Part shown: one piece after another, positions 1 through 5,874 of the stretch | Position numbering within the stretch: position 1 is the first letter of the stretch | Layout of the letters: every line of letters starts with the position of its first letter | Origin: DATGLW01 sp035293965 | Lineage (GTDB): Bacteria > Actinomycetota > Acidimicrobiia > Acidimicrobiales > RAAP-2 | Direction: 5' to 3' | Assembly (NCBI GenBank): GCA_035293965.1 | Contig: DATGLW010000004.1 | Coordinates: forward strand, 1 to 17,071 | DNA: 17,071 bases | Program-made: the position numbers and the translations under genes | Notes under the pieces: model-generated | Databases searched by the model: none | The model's input: only the letters and a program-made list of their open reading frames with translations | What the model was told of the DNA's origin: nothing

Positions 1-258
1 CACGTCGAGAGAGCCCAGCTGCTCGACTGCCTGGCTGACCAGGGCGTCTACCTCGACCTCGGAGGTGACGTCGCAGCGCAGGGCGAGGACGCGGGACCCG
101 GTGGCGGCCAGCGCGTCGGCGGCTTCCCGGACGCCGTGGGCGTCGCGGTCGGACAGCACCACCGATGCGCCTTCGCGGGCGAACGTCCGGGCGATGGCCA
201 GGCCGATACCCTGCGCCGCGCCGGTGACGATCGCCGTCCTGCCTTCGAGCAGCCCCAT
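1..258 (-). CDS. Short-chain dehydrogenase/reductase (SDR), N-terminal part
   Basis: This is the first 86 residues of a classical SDR oxidoreductase; the rest lies beyond the left edge. The protein opens with MGLLEGRTAIVTGAAQGIG, which carries the Rossmann dinucleotide-binding motif TGxxxGIG at about residues 13-20. An acidic residue follows the second beta strand (LSDRDA), which in this family usually points to NAD(H) over NADP(H). The later CDVTS matches the usual CDVT segment that contacts the adenine ring. The Ser-Tyr-Lys catalytic residues are not in the window, so the substrate cannot be inferred. The ATG at 258 follows a purine-rich AAGGGG about five bases upstream. It starts 45 bases after the agmatinase stop on the same strand, so it is probably the last visible gene of the sigma-factor operon. 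The family call is firm; a specific function is not. Confidence 0.9.
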   Translation of the reverse strand, partial: MGLLEGRTAIVTGAAQGIGLAIARTFAREGASVVLSDRDAHGVREAADALAATGSRVLALRCDVTSEVEVDALVSQAVEQLGSLDV

Positions 259-303
259 GGACACCCCTTGCGCGCCCGGTCCTGGCCCCGACCGACGGGC
301 ACG

Positions 304-1344
304 TTACCCCGTGGCAGGCCCGCTGCCGCCGGAGCTGCGCCCGGCGGGCCGCGCCGCCCCGCTCCCCGCCTCGGCCCCGTGCTGGGCCCGGCGGTGCAGC
401 AGGCACGCGAGCTCGTAGGCGACGTGGGCGGCGGCGATGGCGGTGACCTCGGCGTGGTCGTAGGGCGGCGACACCTCCACCACGTCGGCCCCGACCAGGT
501 CGGCCCCGTCGAGCGACCGCAGCAGGGCGAGCAGCTCCCTGCTCGAGAGCCCCCCGGCCTCGGGTGTGCCGGTACCCGGCGCATGGGCCGGGTCGAGCAC
601 GTCGATGTCGACCGACACGTACACGGGGGCCTCGCCCACCCGCCGGCGCAGCACGGCGGCGACCTCGTCGACGCCGCGGGTCATCACGTCGAGGGCCGAC
701 ACGCGGGCGAACCCCATGGCGTCGTCGTCGGGCAGGTCCTGGGGGCCGTAGAGCGGGCCCCGGATGCCGACGTGGACCGCCCGGCCTGCCAGGAGGAGGC
801 CCTCCTCGGAGGCGCGCCGGAAGGGCGTGCCGTGGGTGTAGCGAGCCCCGGCGTAGCTGTCCCAGGTGTCGAGGTGCGCGTCGAAGTGCACGAGGGCGAG
901 CGGTCCACGCGCCCGACTGGTCGCCCGCAGCAGGGGGAGGGTCACGGTGTGGTCGCCGCCGACGGCCACGATGCGCCACCCTGCGGCGAGGAGCTCGGCA
1001 GCGGCGCCCTCGATCTGGCCGAGCGCCGCCGAGATGTCGTAGGGGGTGCAGCCGACGTCGCCGGCGTCGACCACGGCGCCCTCGGCGGCGACGTCGACGC
1101 CGAGCTCGGGGTGGTAGGGGCGCAAGAGGCGGGAGGCGGCCCGCACGGCGGCCGGCCCGAACCGAGCACCCGGGCGGTAGCTGGTGCCGCTGTCGAAGGG
1201 CACGCCGAGAACGGCCACCGTGCCCGATCCGGCCGGTCCGGCCCGGCGCTCGGCCAGCCGGGCGAAGGTCGCCAGCCCGGCGAAGCGAGGCAGCGGCGGA
1301 CCGCTGCCGGTCGGCTCGGGGGGAGTGCCCGCCGTCATGAACAT
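304..1344 (-). CDS. speB: Agmatinase-family ureohydrolase
   Basis: This 346-residue protein belongs to the arginase/agmatinase superfamily, binuclear manganese enzymes that release urea from a guanidino compound. All expected metal ligands are present: GGDHT (H132), DAHLD (D155, H157, D159) and SVDIDVLDPAHAPGTGTPEAG (D246, D248). The segments HGTPFRRASEEGLL and EVSPPYDHAEVTA are typical of bacterial agmatinases, but related guanidinobutyrases and other guanidino hydrolases share them, so agmatine is only the likeliest substrate. The last 20 or so residues are a Gly/Ala/Ser-rich tail outside the conserved fold. ATG at 1344 and ATG at 1338 (residue 3) are both possible; a weak ACGGGG lies upstream. 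It begins seven bases after the sigma-factor stop, so it is probably co-transcribed and coupled with the stress sigma gene. That would link polyamine or guanidine metabolism to the stress response. Confidence 0.88.
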   Translation of the reverse strand: MFMTAGTPPEPTGSGPPLPRFAGLATFARLAERRAGPAGSGTVAVLGVPFDSGTSYRPGARFGPAAVRAASRLLRPYHPELGVDVAAEGAVVDAGDVGCTPYDISAALGQIEGAAAELLAAGWRIVAVGGDHTVTLPLLRATSRARGPLALVHFDAHLDTWDSYAGARYTHGTPFRRASEEGLLLAGRAVHVGIRGPLYGPQDLPDDDAMGFARVSALDVMTRGVDEVAAVLRRRVGEAPVYVSVDIDVLDPAHAPGTGTPEAGGLSSRELLALLRSLDGADLVGADVVEVSPPYDHAEVTAIAAAHVAYELACLLHRRAQHGAEAGSGAARPAGRSSGGSGPATG

Positions 1345-1351
1345 CGCCCCG

Positions 1352-2101
1352 TCATGGCCGGTCGTCGAACGCCTCGCGCAGCCGGGCCAGGCTCGTCGCC
1401 AAGAGGCGCGAGACGTGCATCTGGCTGACGCCGATCCGCTTGGCGATCTCGGATTGGGTGAGGCCGTCGACGAAGCGGAGGCGGAGGATGACCTGCTCGC
1501 GCGCCGGCAGCTTGGCGAGGGCCGGTGCGAGCACCGACCGGTCGTCGACGCTCGAGAGCCGGGCGTCCTCCACGCCGAGGCGCGCCGCCATGGCGTCGTG
1601 CTGGGGATGGGTCACGTCGATCGACGACGTCCGGTAGCCCTGGCCGGCTTCGAGCGCCTCGAGGACTGCCTCCTCCGAGGCCCCGGTCGTCGCCGCCAGC
1701 TCGGCAACGGTCGGCGACCGGCCGAGCTCCTGGGAGAGCGCGCCGACGGCGTGGCCCAGCTCGAGGTAGAGCTCCTGGATGCGCCTGGGGGCCCTGACCG
1801 CCCAACCCTTGTCGCGGAAGTGCCGCTTCAGCTCCCCGATGATGGTCCTGGTGGCAAAGGTGCTGAACTCGACCCCGCGGTCGGGGTCGAAACGGTCGAC
1901 GGACTTGATGAGGGCCACCGACGCCACCTGCACGAGGTCGTCGTAGGACTCGCCGCGGTTGGCGAAGCGCCGGGCGAGCTGGTGGGCCAGCCCCAGATGC
2001 TCCGTCACCAACTGGTCGCGCAGCTCGGGATCGCGTGTGGCCGCGAAGGCGACGAACCGGCTGCGTGTCGACCCGTCGTGCGACCGGAGGTCGCCGCCCA
2101 T
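1352..2101 (-). CDS. Sigma-B/F/G-type alternative sigma factor
   Basis: This sigma-70 family protein of 249 residues directs RNA polymerase to stress or developmental promoters. Region 2 is clear at about residues 30-110 (DLVQVASVALIKSVDRFDP, then FSTFATRTIIGELKRHFRDKG). Region 3 spans about 110-155, and region 4 about 195-245, with a helix-turn-helix reading LTQSEIAKRIGVSQMHVSRLL. The layout fits the SigB/SigF/SigG group, which lacks region 1.1. I chose ATG at 2101 because its A is the last base of the upstream TGA stop (TGATG), a classic coupling arrangement. An upstream TTG at 2137 would add 12 residues and has an AGGA about eight bases ahead, so it stays possible. The two genes upstream encode its probable antagonist and anti-antagonist, so activity is likely set by partner switching. 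Whether it is sigB-like or sigF-like cannot be told from this window. Confidence 0.93.
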   Translation of the reverse strand: MGGDLRSHDGSTRSRFVAFAATRDPELRDQLVTEHLGLAHQLARRFANRGESYDDLVQVASVALIKSVDRFDPDRGVEFSTFATRTIIGELKRHFRDKGWAVRAPRRIQELYLELGHAVGALSQELGRSPTVAELAATTGASEEAVLEALEAGQGYRTSSIDVTHPQHDAMAARLGVEDARLSSVDDRSVLAPALAKLPAREQVILRLRFVDGLTQSEIAKRIGVSQMHVSRLLATSLARLREAFDDRP

Positions 2102-2598
2102 CACACGGTCAGCGATGCCCGATGCTTGCGGAGCCAATGGCGATCCTGTCCGTCGCCGTCGGTGCGCCCGTGGGCGTCGACCAGGGCGTCGAGGATGCGG
2201 GCCGACAGGGTGTCGTCCGGATGTCCCTCGGCGCGGCCCTCGGGCGCACCATCCTGGCCGCGCCCCTCCGCGCCGGTGGCGCCCTCCGCGCGGCCCTCCG
2301 CGCGGCCCTCCGCGCGGCCCTCGGGCGCACCATCCTGGCCAACCGCCCGGAGCGCCTCTGTTGCCTGCACGGTGCAGGAGATCTCGATCGAGTCGCCTTC
2401 GCTGACGTAACGGAGCTGCATGCGGCCGCCGCGTGCCGCGCGCACGAGGGGCAGGCAGAGCTCGTCGACCGCCAGGCGCAGGTCCTCGATCTCCTCCACG
2501 TTGAAGCCTGCTTTGGCGGCGATGGTCGCAGCGGTCAGCCGGGCCAGCACCAGCAGGTCGGCGCTGACCGGAATCTGCAGGTCGATGACGTCGGTCAC
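2101..2598 (-). CDS. RsbW-like anti-sigma factor with inserted Arg-Ala-Glu-Gly repeat
   Basis: This is a 165-residue protein of the GHKL/RsbW fold, which binds the cognate sigma factor and keeps it inactive. Residues 1-85 hold the N-terminal half; the N-box region at about 37-52 reads EIEDLRLAVDELCLPLV. RsbW kinases usually have an Asn four residues after the conserved Glu (SEACTN in Bacillus subtilis). Here that place is taken by Leu-Pro-Leu, so magnesium binding and kinase activity may be weak or lost. Residues 87-128 are low-complexity, with GQDGAPEGRAEG occurring twice around RAEG units, where the ATP-lid (G1 box) should lie. The tail LSARILDALVDAHGR resembles the last helix of actinobacterial RsbW proteins. 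The start is GTG at 2598, with GAGGAG about eight bases upstream. It lies 25 bases after the STAS gene and overlaps the sigma start by one base. Confidence 0.85.
   Translation of the reverse strand: MTDVIDLQIPVSADLLVLARLTAATIAAKAGFNVEEIEDLRLAVDELCLPLVRAARGGRMQLRYVSEGDSIEISCTVQATEALRAVGQDGAPEGRAEGRAEGRAEGATGAEGRGQDGAPEGRAEGHPDDTLSARILDALVDAHGRTDGDGQDRHWLRKHRASLTV
2231..2340 (-). repeat. In-frame repeat block inside the anti-sigma gene
   Basis: Two identical 29-bp copies lie at 2231-2259 and 2312-2340, offset by 81 bp, which is exactly 27 codons. Between them a 12-bp unit (plus strand GCCCTCCGCGCG) occurs three times in tandem at 2281-2316 and starts a fourth copy. On the coding strand the 12-mer encodes Arg-Ala-Glu-Gly. 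All periods are multiples of three, and third codon positions stay G or C, so the repeat looks translated and capable of changing length without frameshift. Confidence 0.95.
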
Positions 2599-2623
2599 CG
2601 GTCGCCGCTCCTCGACGCCGCCG

Positions 2624-2971
2624 TCACGCCTGCAGCGCGGCGTCGACGGACGGGAAGATCTGGAAGATGTCCGTCAGCCCCGTGATCTCGAAGACCTTGA
2701 GGATCCTGGGCTCGGCCATGACGACCCGGAGGTTGCCGCCCGCTTCGCGGCAGCGTTTGAGCGCCCCGACCAGCACGCCGAGGGCCGTGGAGTCGAGGAA
2801 GGTCACGTCGAGCAGGTCCACGAGCACGGTCGGCCACCCGGCATCGACCTGGGCGTTCAGCCGCTCGCGCAGCGCCGGTGCCGTGGCGACGTCGATCTCC
2901 CCTTTCACCTCCACGACGGGCGGCCCCGCCGGGGCGGCCGGGCGCTCGGTGATCTCGAAGGTCTGGTCCAT
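2624..2971 (-). CDS. RsbV-like anti-anti-sigma factor (STAS domain)
   Basis: This 115-residue protein is a single STAS domain. Such proteins bind the RsbW-type anti-sigma factor when unphosphorylated and so free the sigma factor. The conserved phosphoacceptor segment DVTFLDSTALGVLVGALKR is intact, with Ser61 directly after Asp60 in the position used for RsbW phosphorylation. An EVKGEIDVATAP stretch at about residues 21-32 matches the usual second strand. ATG at 2971 follows AAGGAG by ten bases; the reading frame stays open farther upstream, but that part resembles no STAS protein and lacks a ribosome site. It is the first gene of the regulatory trio and is followed after 25 bases by the anti-sigma gene. 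The long 231-base gap from valS suggests its own promoter. If the partner kinase is inactive, Ser61 might be phosphorylated by another kinase or not at all. Confidence 0.93.
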   Translation of the reverse strand: MDQTFEITERPAAPAGPPVVEVKGEIDVATAPALRERLNAQVDAGWPTVLVDLLDVTFLDSTALGVLVGALKRCREAGGNLRVVMAEPRILKVFEITGLTDIFQIFPSVDAALQA

Positions 2972-3067
2972 GGGGTCGGGACTCCTTTCCCACCTGCCCG
3001 CGTGGGGGACGGTCGGCACGCGAGCCCCGTGTGCCCCGCCCGGCTGGCGGGTTCCCGTGACGGGTCG

Positions 3068-3162
3068 AACAGCTGTTGCCCTCCGGGCGCCGCGCCAAAC
3101 ATGCCCGGCGGCCGACTGTGCCCGGCGAGGCGTGGTGCCAAACATGCCGAGGTGTGACTGTA
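3068..3162 (-). promoter_or_regulatory. Candidate promoters and operators upstream of the RsbV gene
   Basis: This lies within the 231-base gap between valS and the STAS gene. Reading toward the STAS gene there is first TACAGT (3162-3157), a housekeeping-like -10 with no convincing -35. A 12-bp sequence GGCATGTTTGGC then occurs twice (3148-3137 and 3105-3094), 43 bp apart, near four helical turns. Each copy contains GTTT followed, after 16 and 15 bases, by GGGCAC (3123-3118) and GGGCAA (3081-3076). This resembles SigB/SigF promoters (GTTT, then GGGTA-like) with C for T. A perfect 10-bp palindrome AACAGCTGTT sits at 3068-3077. The repeats are seen directly; the promoter reading is inference. 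Confidence 0.4.
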
Positions 3163-3202
3163 GCGAGGAAGGCGGTGCCCCCGCCCTGCCGCCGGGCGGC
3201 GC

Positions 3203-5854
3203 TCACTGCTCGGCGAGGGTCACCTCGACGCCGGCCAGGCCGTCAGCGCCGACCGGTGCCAGGACGAGGTCGTCCACACCCCCGGCCTCGACGAGGTCGT
3301 GGCGGACGGTAGCCAGGGCCGTCAGCCGCTCGGGCGCGTCGCGCACCTCCAGGCGGGCGACGCGGGCTCGCAGGGAGCGCTGGGCTTCGGTCTTGGCCCG
3401 GCGGACCGCGGCGAGGACCTCGCCGGCCAGGGCGAGGACGTCGGGCCCGCCCGGCGCCCGATCGGCCACTGCCAGCTCCGTCGCGTCCGGCCAGCGGGCG
3501 CGGTGCACCGAGCCGTCGCGCCACCACGACCACACCTCCTCGGTGACGAAGGGTAGGAAGGGGGCGAACAGGCGCAGCTGCACCGACAGAGCCAGGGCGA
3601 GTGCCGCCCGGGCCGACCGGGTGCCGGCAGCCGCGCCATCGCCGTAGGCGCGCGCCTTGACCAGCTCGAGGTAGTCGTCGCAGAAGTTCCAGAAGTACGA
3701 CTCGGTGCGCTCGAGGGCAGTCGTGTAGTCGTAGCCCTCGAAGGCGCCGGTGGCCTCTGCCACCACCTCGCGCAGGCGCCGCAGCGCGTGCAGGTCGAGC
3801 GCCTCGGTCACGGCCTCGGGGCCCGGGGCCGCAGCCCCTTCGAGCCGGCCCAGGGCGAAGCGCGAGGCATTGAGGATCTTGATCGCCAGGCGCCGCCCCA
3901 CCTTCATCTGGCCCTCGTCGACCGCGGTGTCGGTCCCCTGGCGCCCGCACGCCGCCCAGTAGCGCACCGAGTCGGCGCCGTGGCGCTGCAGGAGGGGCAG
4001 GGGCGTGACCACGTTGCCCTTCGACTTGGACATCTTCTTGCGGTCGGGGTCGAGCACCCACCCCGAGATCGCCGCGTCGCTCCACGGGAGGCAACCGAGC
4101 TCGTACTCCGTCCGGACGATGGTCGTGAAGAGCCACGTGCGGATGATGTCGTGTGCCTGGGGCCGCAGGTCCATGGGGAACACGCGGGCGAACAGGTCGG
4201 GGTCCTCCTCCCAGCGCCCGGCGATGAGCGGGGTGAGCGACGAGGTGGCCCAGGTGTCCATGACGTCCGGGTCGCCCACGAACCCTCCAGGCTGCCCGCG
4301 CTGGTGCTCGTCGTAGCCCTCCGGCACGTCGGTCGAGGGGTCGATCGGGAGCCGGTCCTCGCTCGGCACGAGGAGCCGGGCGTGGTCGACCTGGCCATCG
4401 TCGCCGACTGCGTACCACACCGGCAGCGGCACGCCGAAGAAGCGCTGGCGGCTGATGTTCCAGTCGCTCTGCAGGCCCTCGACCCACGACCGGTAGCGGT
4501 GGGCCATGTAGGGCGGGTGCCACCGCAACGCCTCGCCGTGGGCGAGCAGCCGGTCACGAAGCCCGAGGGTGTGCACGAACCACTGCCGGGAGGTGACGAT
4601 CTCGAGGGGGCGGTCGCCGCGCTCGTAGAACTTGACCGGGTGCACGATGGGTCGAGGCTGGCCGATGAGGGCACCTGCCTCGGCGAGCAGCTCCACCACG
4701 CGGTTGCGGGCCTGGCCGACGGACCGCCCGACGAGCTCGCCGTACGCGCGGGCTGCCCCGACAGGGTCCTCGCTCTCCCAGCCGGGCGCGCCCCAGGTGA
4801 CCGGCTCGAGCCGTCCGTCGCGCCCGACGACGGCGCGCGTCGGGAGGCCCAGCTCGCGCCACCACAATATGTCGGTCGTGTCGCCGAACGTGCAGACCAT
4901 GGCGATGCCCGAGCCCTTGTCGGGATCGGCGGCCTCGTGAGCCAGGACCGGCACCCGGACGCCGAACAGGGGCGTGAGGGCCTCGGTGCCGAACAGCGGG
5001 CGGTAGCGGTCGTCGCCAGGGTGGGCCACCAGCGCGACGCAGGCCGCCAGCAGCTCCGGCCGCGTCGTCTCGACGTCGACGTCCCCGCCGCTGGCGAGGC
5101 GGAAGCGCAGACGGTGGTAGGCGCCCGGCCGCTCGCGGTCCTCGAGCTCGGCCTGCGACACGGCCGTTTGGAAGTCCACGTCCCACAGGGTGGGCGCCGA
5201 CTGCTGGTACGCGTCGCCCCGCGCCAGCATGCGGAGGAACGAGCGCTGCGAGGCCCGGCGCGCGGCGGGGTCGATCGTCGAGTAGCACAGGCTCCAGTCC
5301 ACCGACAGGCCGAGCTGGCGCCAGAGGTCCTCGAACGCCTGCTCGTCCTCCGCCGTGAGGCGCTCGCACAGCTCGACGAAGTTGGGCCGCGAGATGGCCA
5401 TCGGCGGGTCCGGGGGGACGGCCGGCGGCTCGAAGCCCGGGTCGTAGGGCAGGGTCGGATCGCAGCGGACGCCGAAGTAGTTCTGCACCCTGCGCTCGGT
5501 CGGCAGGCCGTTGTCGTCCCATCCCATGGGGTAGAAGGCCTCCCTGCCTCGCATCCGCTGGAAGCGGACCACCGTGTCGGTGTGGGTGTAGGAGAACACG
5601 TGGCCAAGGTGGAGGGACCCCGACACCGTCGGCGGCGGGGTGTCGACCGCGAACACCCGGTCGCGAGGCGCCGCCCGGTCGAACCGGTACGTGCCGTCCT
5701 TCTCCCACCGGGCCGCCCACTTCTCCTCGAGCCCCTCCAGGGAGGGCCGCTCGGGCACGCGGGACGCCCCCGGTGCCCGGCCGTCACCTGGGTCACTACC
5801 CGGGCCACTACCTGGACCACTACCCGGGCCATTACCTGGAACCGCCCCGATCAT
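3203..5854 (-). CDS. valS: Valyl-tRNA synthetase, short type
   Basis: Valine-tRNA ligase charges tRNA-Val and edits mischarged threonine. The class I signature HLGH is at residues 82-85 and KMSKS at 607-611, followed by KGNVVTPLPLLQRHGADSVR. The text around GWDDNGLPTERRVQNYFGVRC and the absence of the long C-terminal coiled coil of common bacterial ValRS (about 950 residues; here 883 at most) place it in the short, archaeal/rickettsial-like type found in some actinobacteria. The start is uncertain. ATG at 5854 gives a 32-residue Gly/Pro/Ser-rich leader with 12-bp repeats and only 10 of 24 codons (2-25) ending in G or C, unlike the rest of the gene. GTG at 5758 (residue 33, before PERPSLEGLEEKW) may be the true start. 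The gene diverges from cysS, so the two housekeeping synthetases may be regulated together. Confidence 0.95.
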   Translation of the reverse strand: MIGAVPGNGPGSGPGSGPGSDPGDGRAPGASRVPERPSLEGLEEKWAARWEKDGTYRFDRAAPRDRVFAVDTPPPTVSGSLHLGHVFSYTHTDTVVRFQRMRGREAFYPMGWDDNGLPTERRVQNYFGVRCDPTLPYDPGFEPPAVPPDPPMAISRPNFVELCERLTAEDEQAFEDLWRQLGLSVDWSLCYSTIDPAARRASQRSFLRMLARGDAYQQSAPTLWDVDFQTAVSQAELEDRERPGAYHRLRFRLASGGDVDVETTRPELLAACVALVAHPGDDRYRPLFGTEALTPLFGVRVPVLAHEAADPDKGSGIAMVCTFGDTTDILWWRELGLPTRAVVGRDGRLEPVTWGAPGWESEDPVGAARAYGELVGRSVGQARNRVVELLAEAGALIGQPRPIVHPVKFYERGDRPLEIVTSRQWFVHTLGLRDRLLAHGEALRWHPPYMAHRYRSWVEGLQSDWNISRQRFFGVPLPVWYAVGDDGQVDHARLLVPSEDRLPIDPSTDVPEGYDEHQRGQPGGFVGDPDVMDTWATSSLTPLIAGRWEEDPDLFARVFPMDLRPQAHDIIRTWLFTTIVRTEYELGCLPWSDAAISGWVLDPDRKKMSKSKGNVVTPLPLLQRHGADSVRYWAACGRQGTDTAVDEGQMKVGRRLAIKILNASRFALGRLEGAAAPGPEAVTEALDLHALRRLREVVAEATGAFEGYDYTTALERTESYFWNFCDDYLELVKARAYGDGAAAGTRSARAALALALSVQLRLFAPFLPFVTEEVWSWWRDGSVHRARWPDATELAVADRAPGGPDVLALAGEVLAAVRRAKTEAQRSLRARVARLEVRDAPERLTALATVRHDLVEAGGVDDLVLAPVGADGLAGVEVTLAEQ
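5789..5836 (-). repeat. 12/24-bp tandem repeats at the 5' end of valS
   Basis: On the valS strand four 12-bp units of the form GGTARTGGYCCR or a close variant follow each other. They can also be read as two 24-bp units differing at three positions. If translated they give Gly-(Asn/Ser)-(Gly/Asp)-Pro units. Their A/T-rich third positions contrast with the gene body, so they may be binding sites in the valS-cysS promoter region, not coding sequence. Confidence 0.85.
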
Positions 5855-5861
5855 GATCGGG
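5846..5861. promoter_or_regulatory. Perfect 16-bp palindrome between valS and cysS
   Basis: CCCGATCATGATCGGG equals its own reverse complement over all 16 bases and contains the annotated valS ATG (5854-5852). For cysS it fills the spacer immediately upstream of the candidate -10 at 5863-5868. This is a typical place for a repressor or activator operator acting on both genes. No regulator can be named from the sequence. Confidence 0.55.
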
Positions 5862-5862
5862 T

Positions 5863-5869
5863 TACCGTA
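5863..5869. promoter_or_regulatory. Overlapping divergent -10 elements, valS/cysS
   Basis: TACCGT on the plus strand (5863-5868) fits TANNNT and lies exactly at -12 to -7 relative to the A of the cysS ATG (5875), as in leaderless actinobacterial transcripts. On the minus strand TACGGT (5869-5864) also fits TANNNT and would start transcription within a few bases of the annotated valS ATG. The two hexamers overlap by five bases, so the same duplex may serve both directions. No convincing -35 is visible for either. Confidence 0.45.
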
Positions 5870-5874
5870 CCCGG

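Noticed and set aside
2972..3202. Small RNA or riboswitch between valS and the STAS gene
   Set aside because: I see only short direct repeats and a 10-bp palindrome; no known riboswitch pattern is recognisable.
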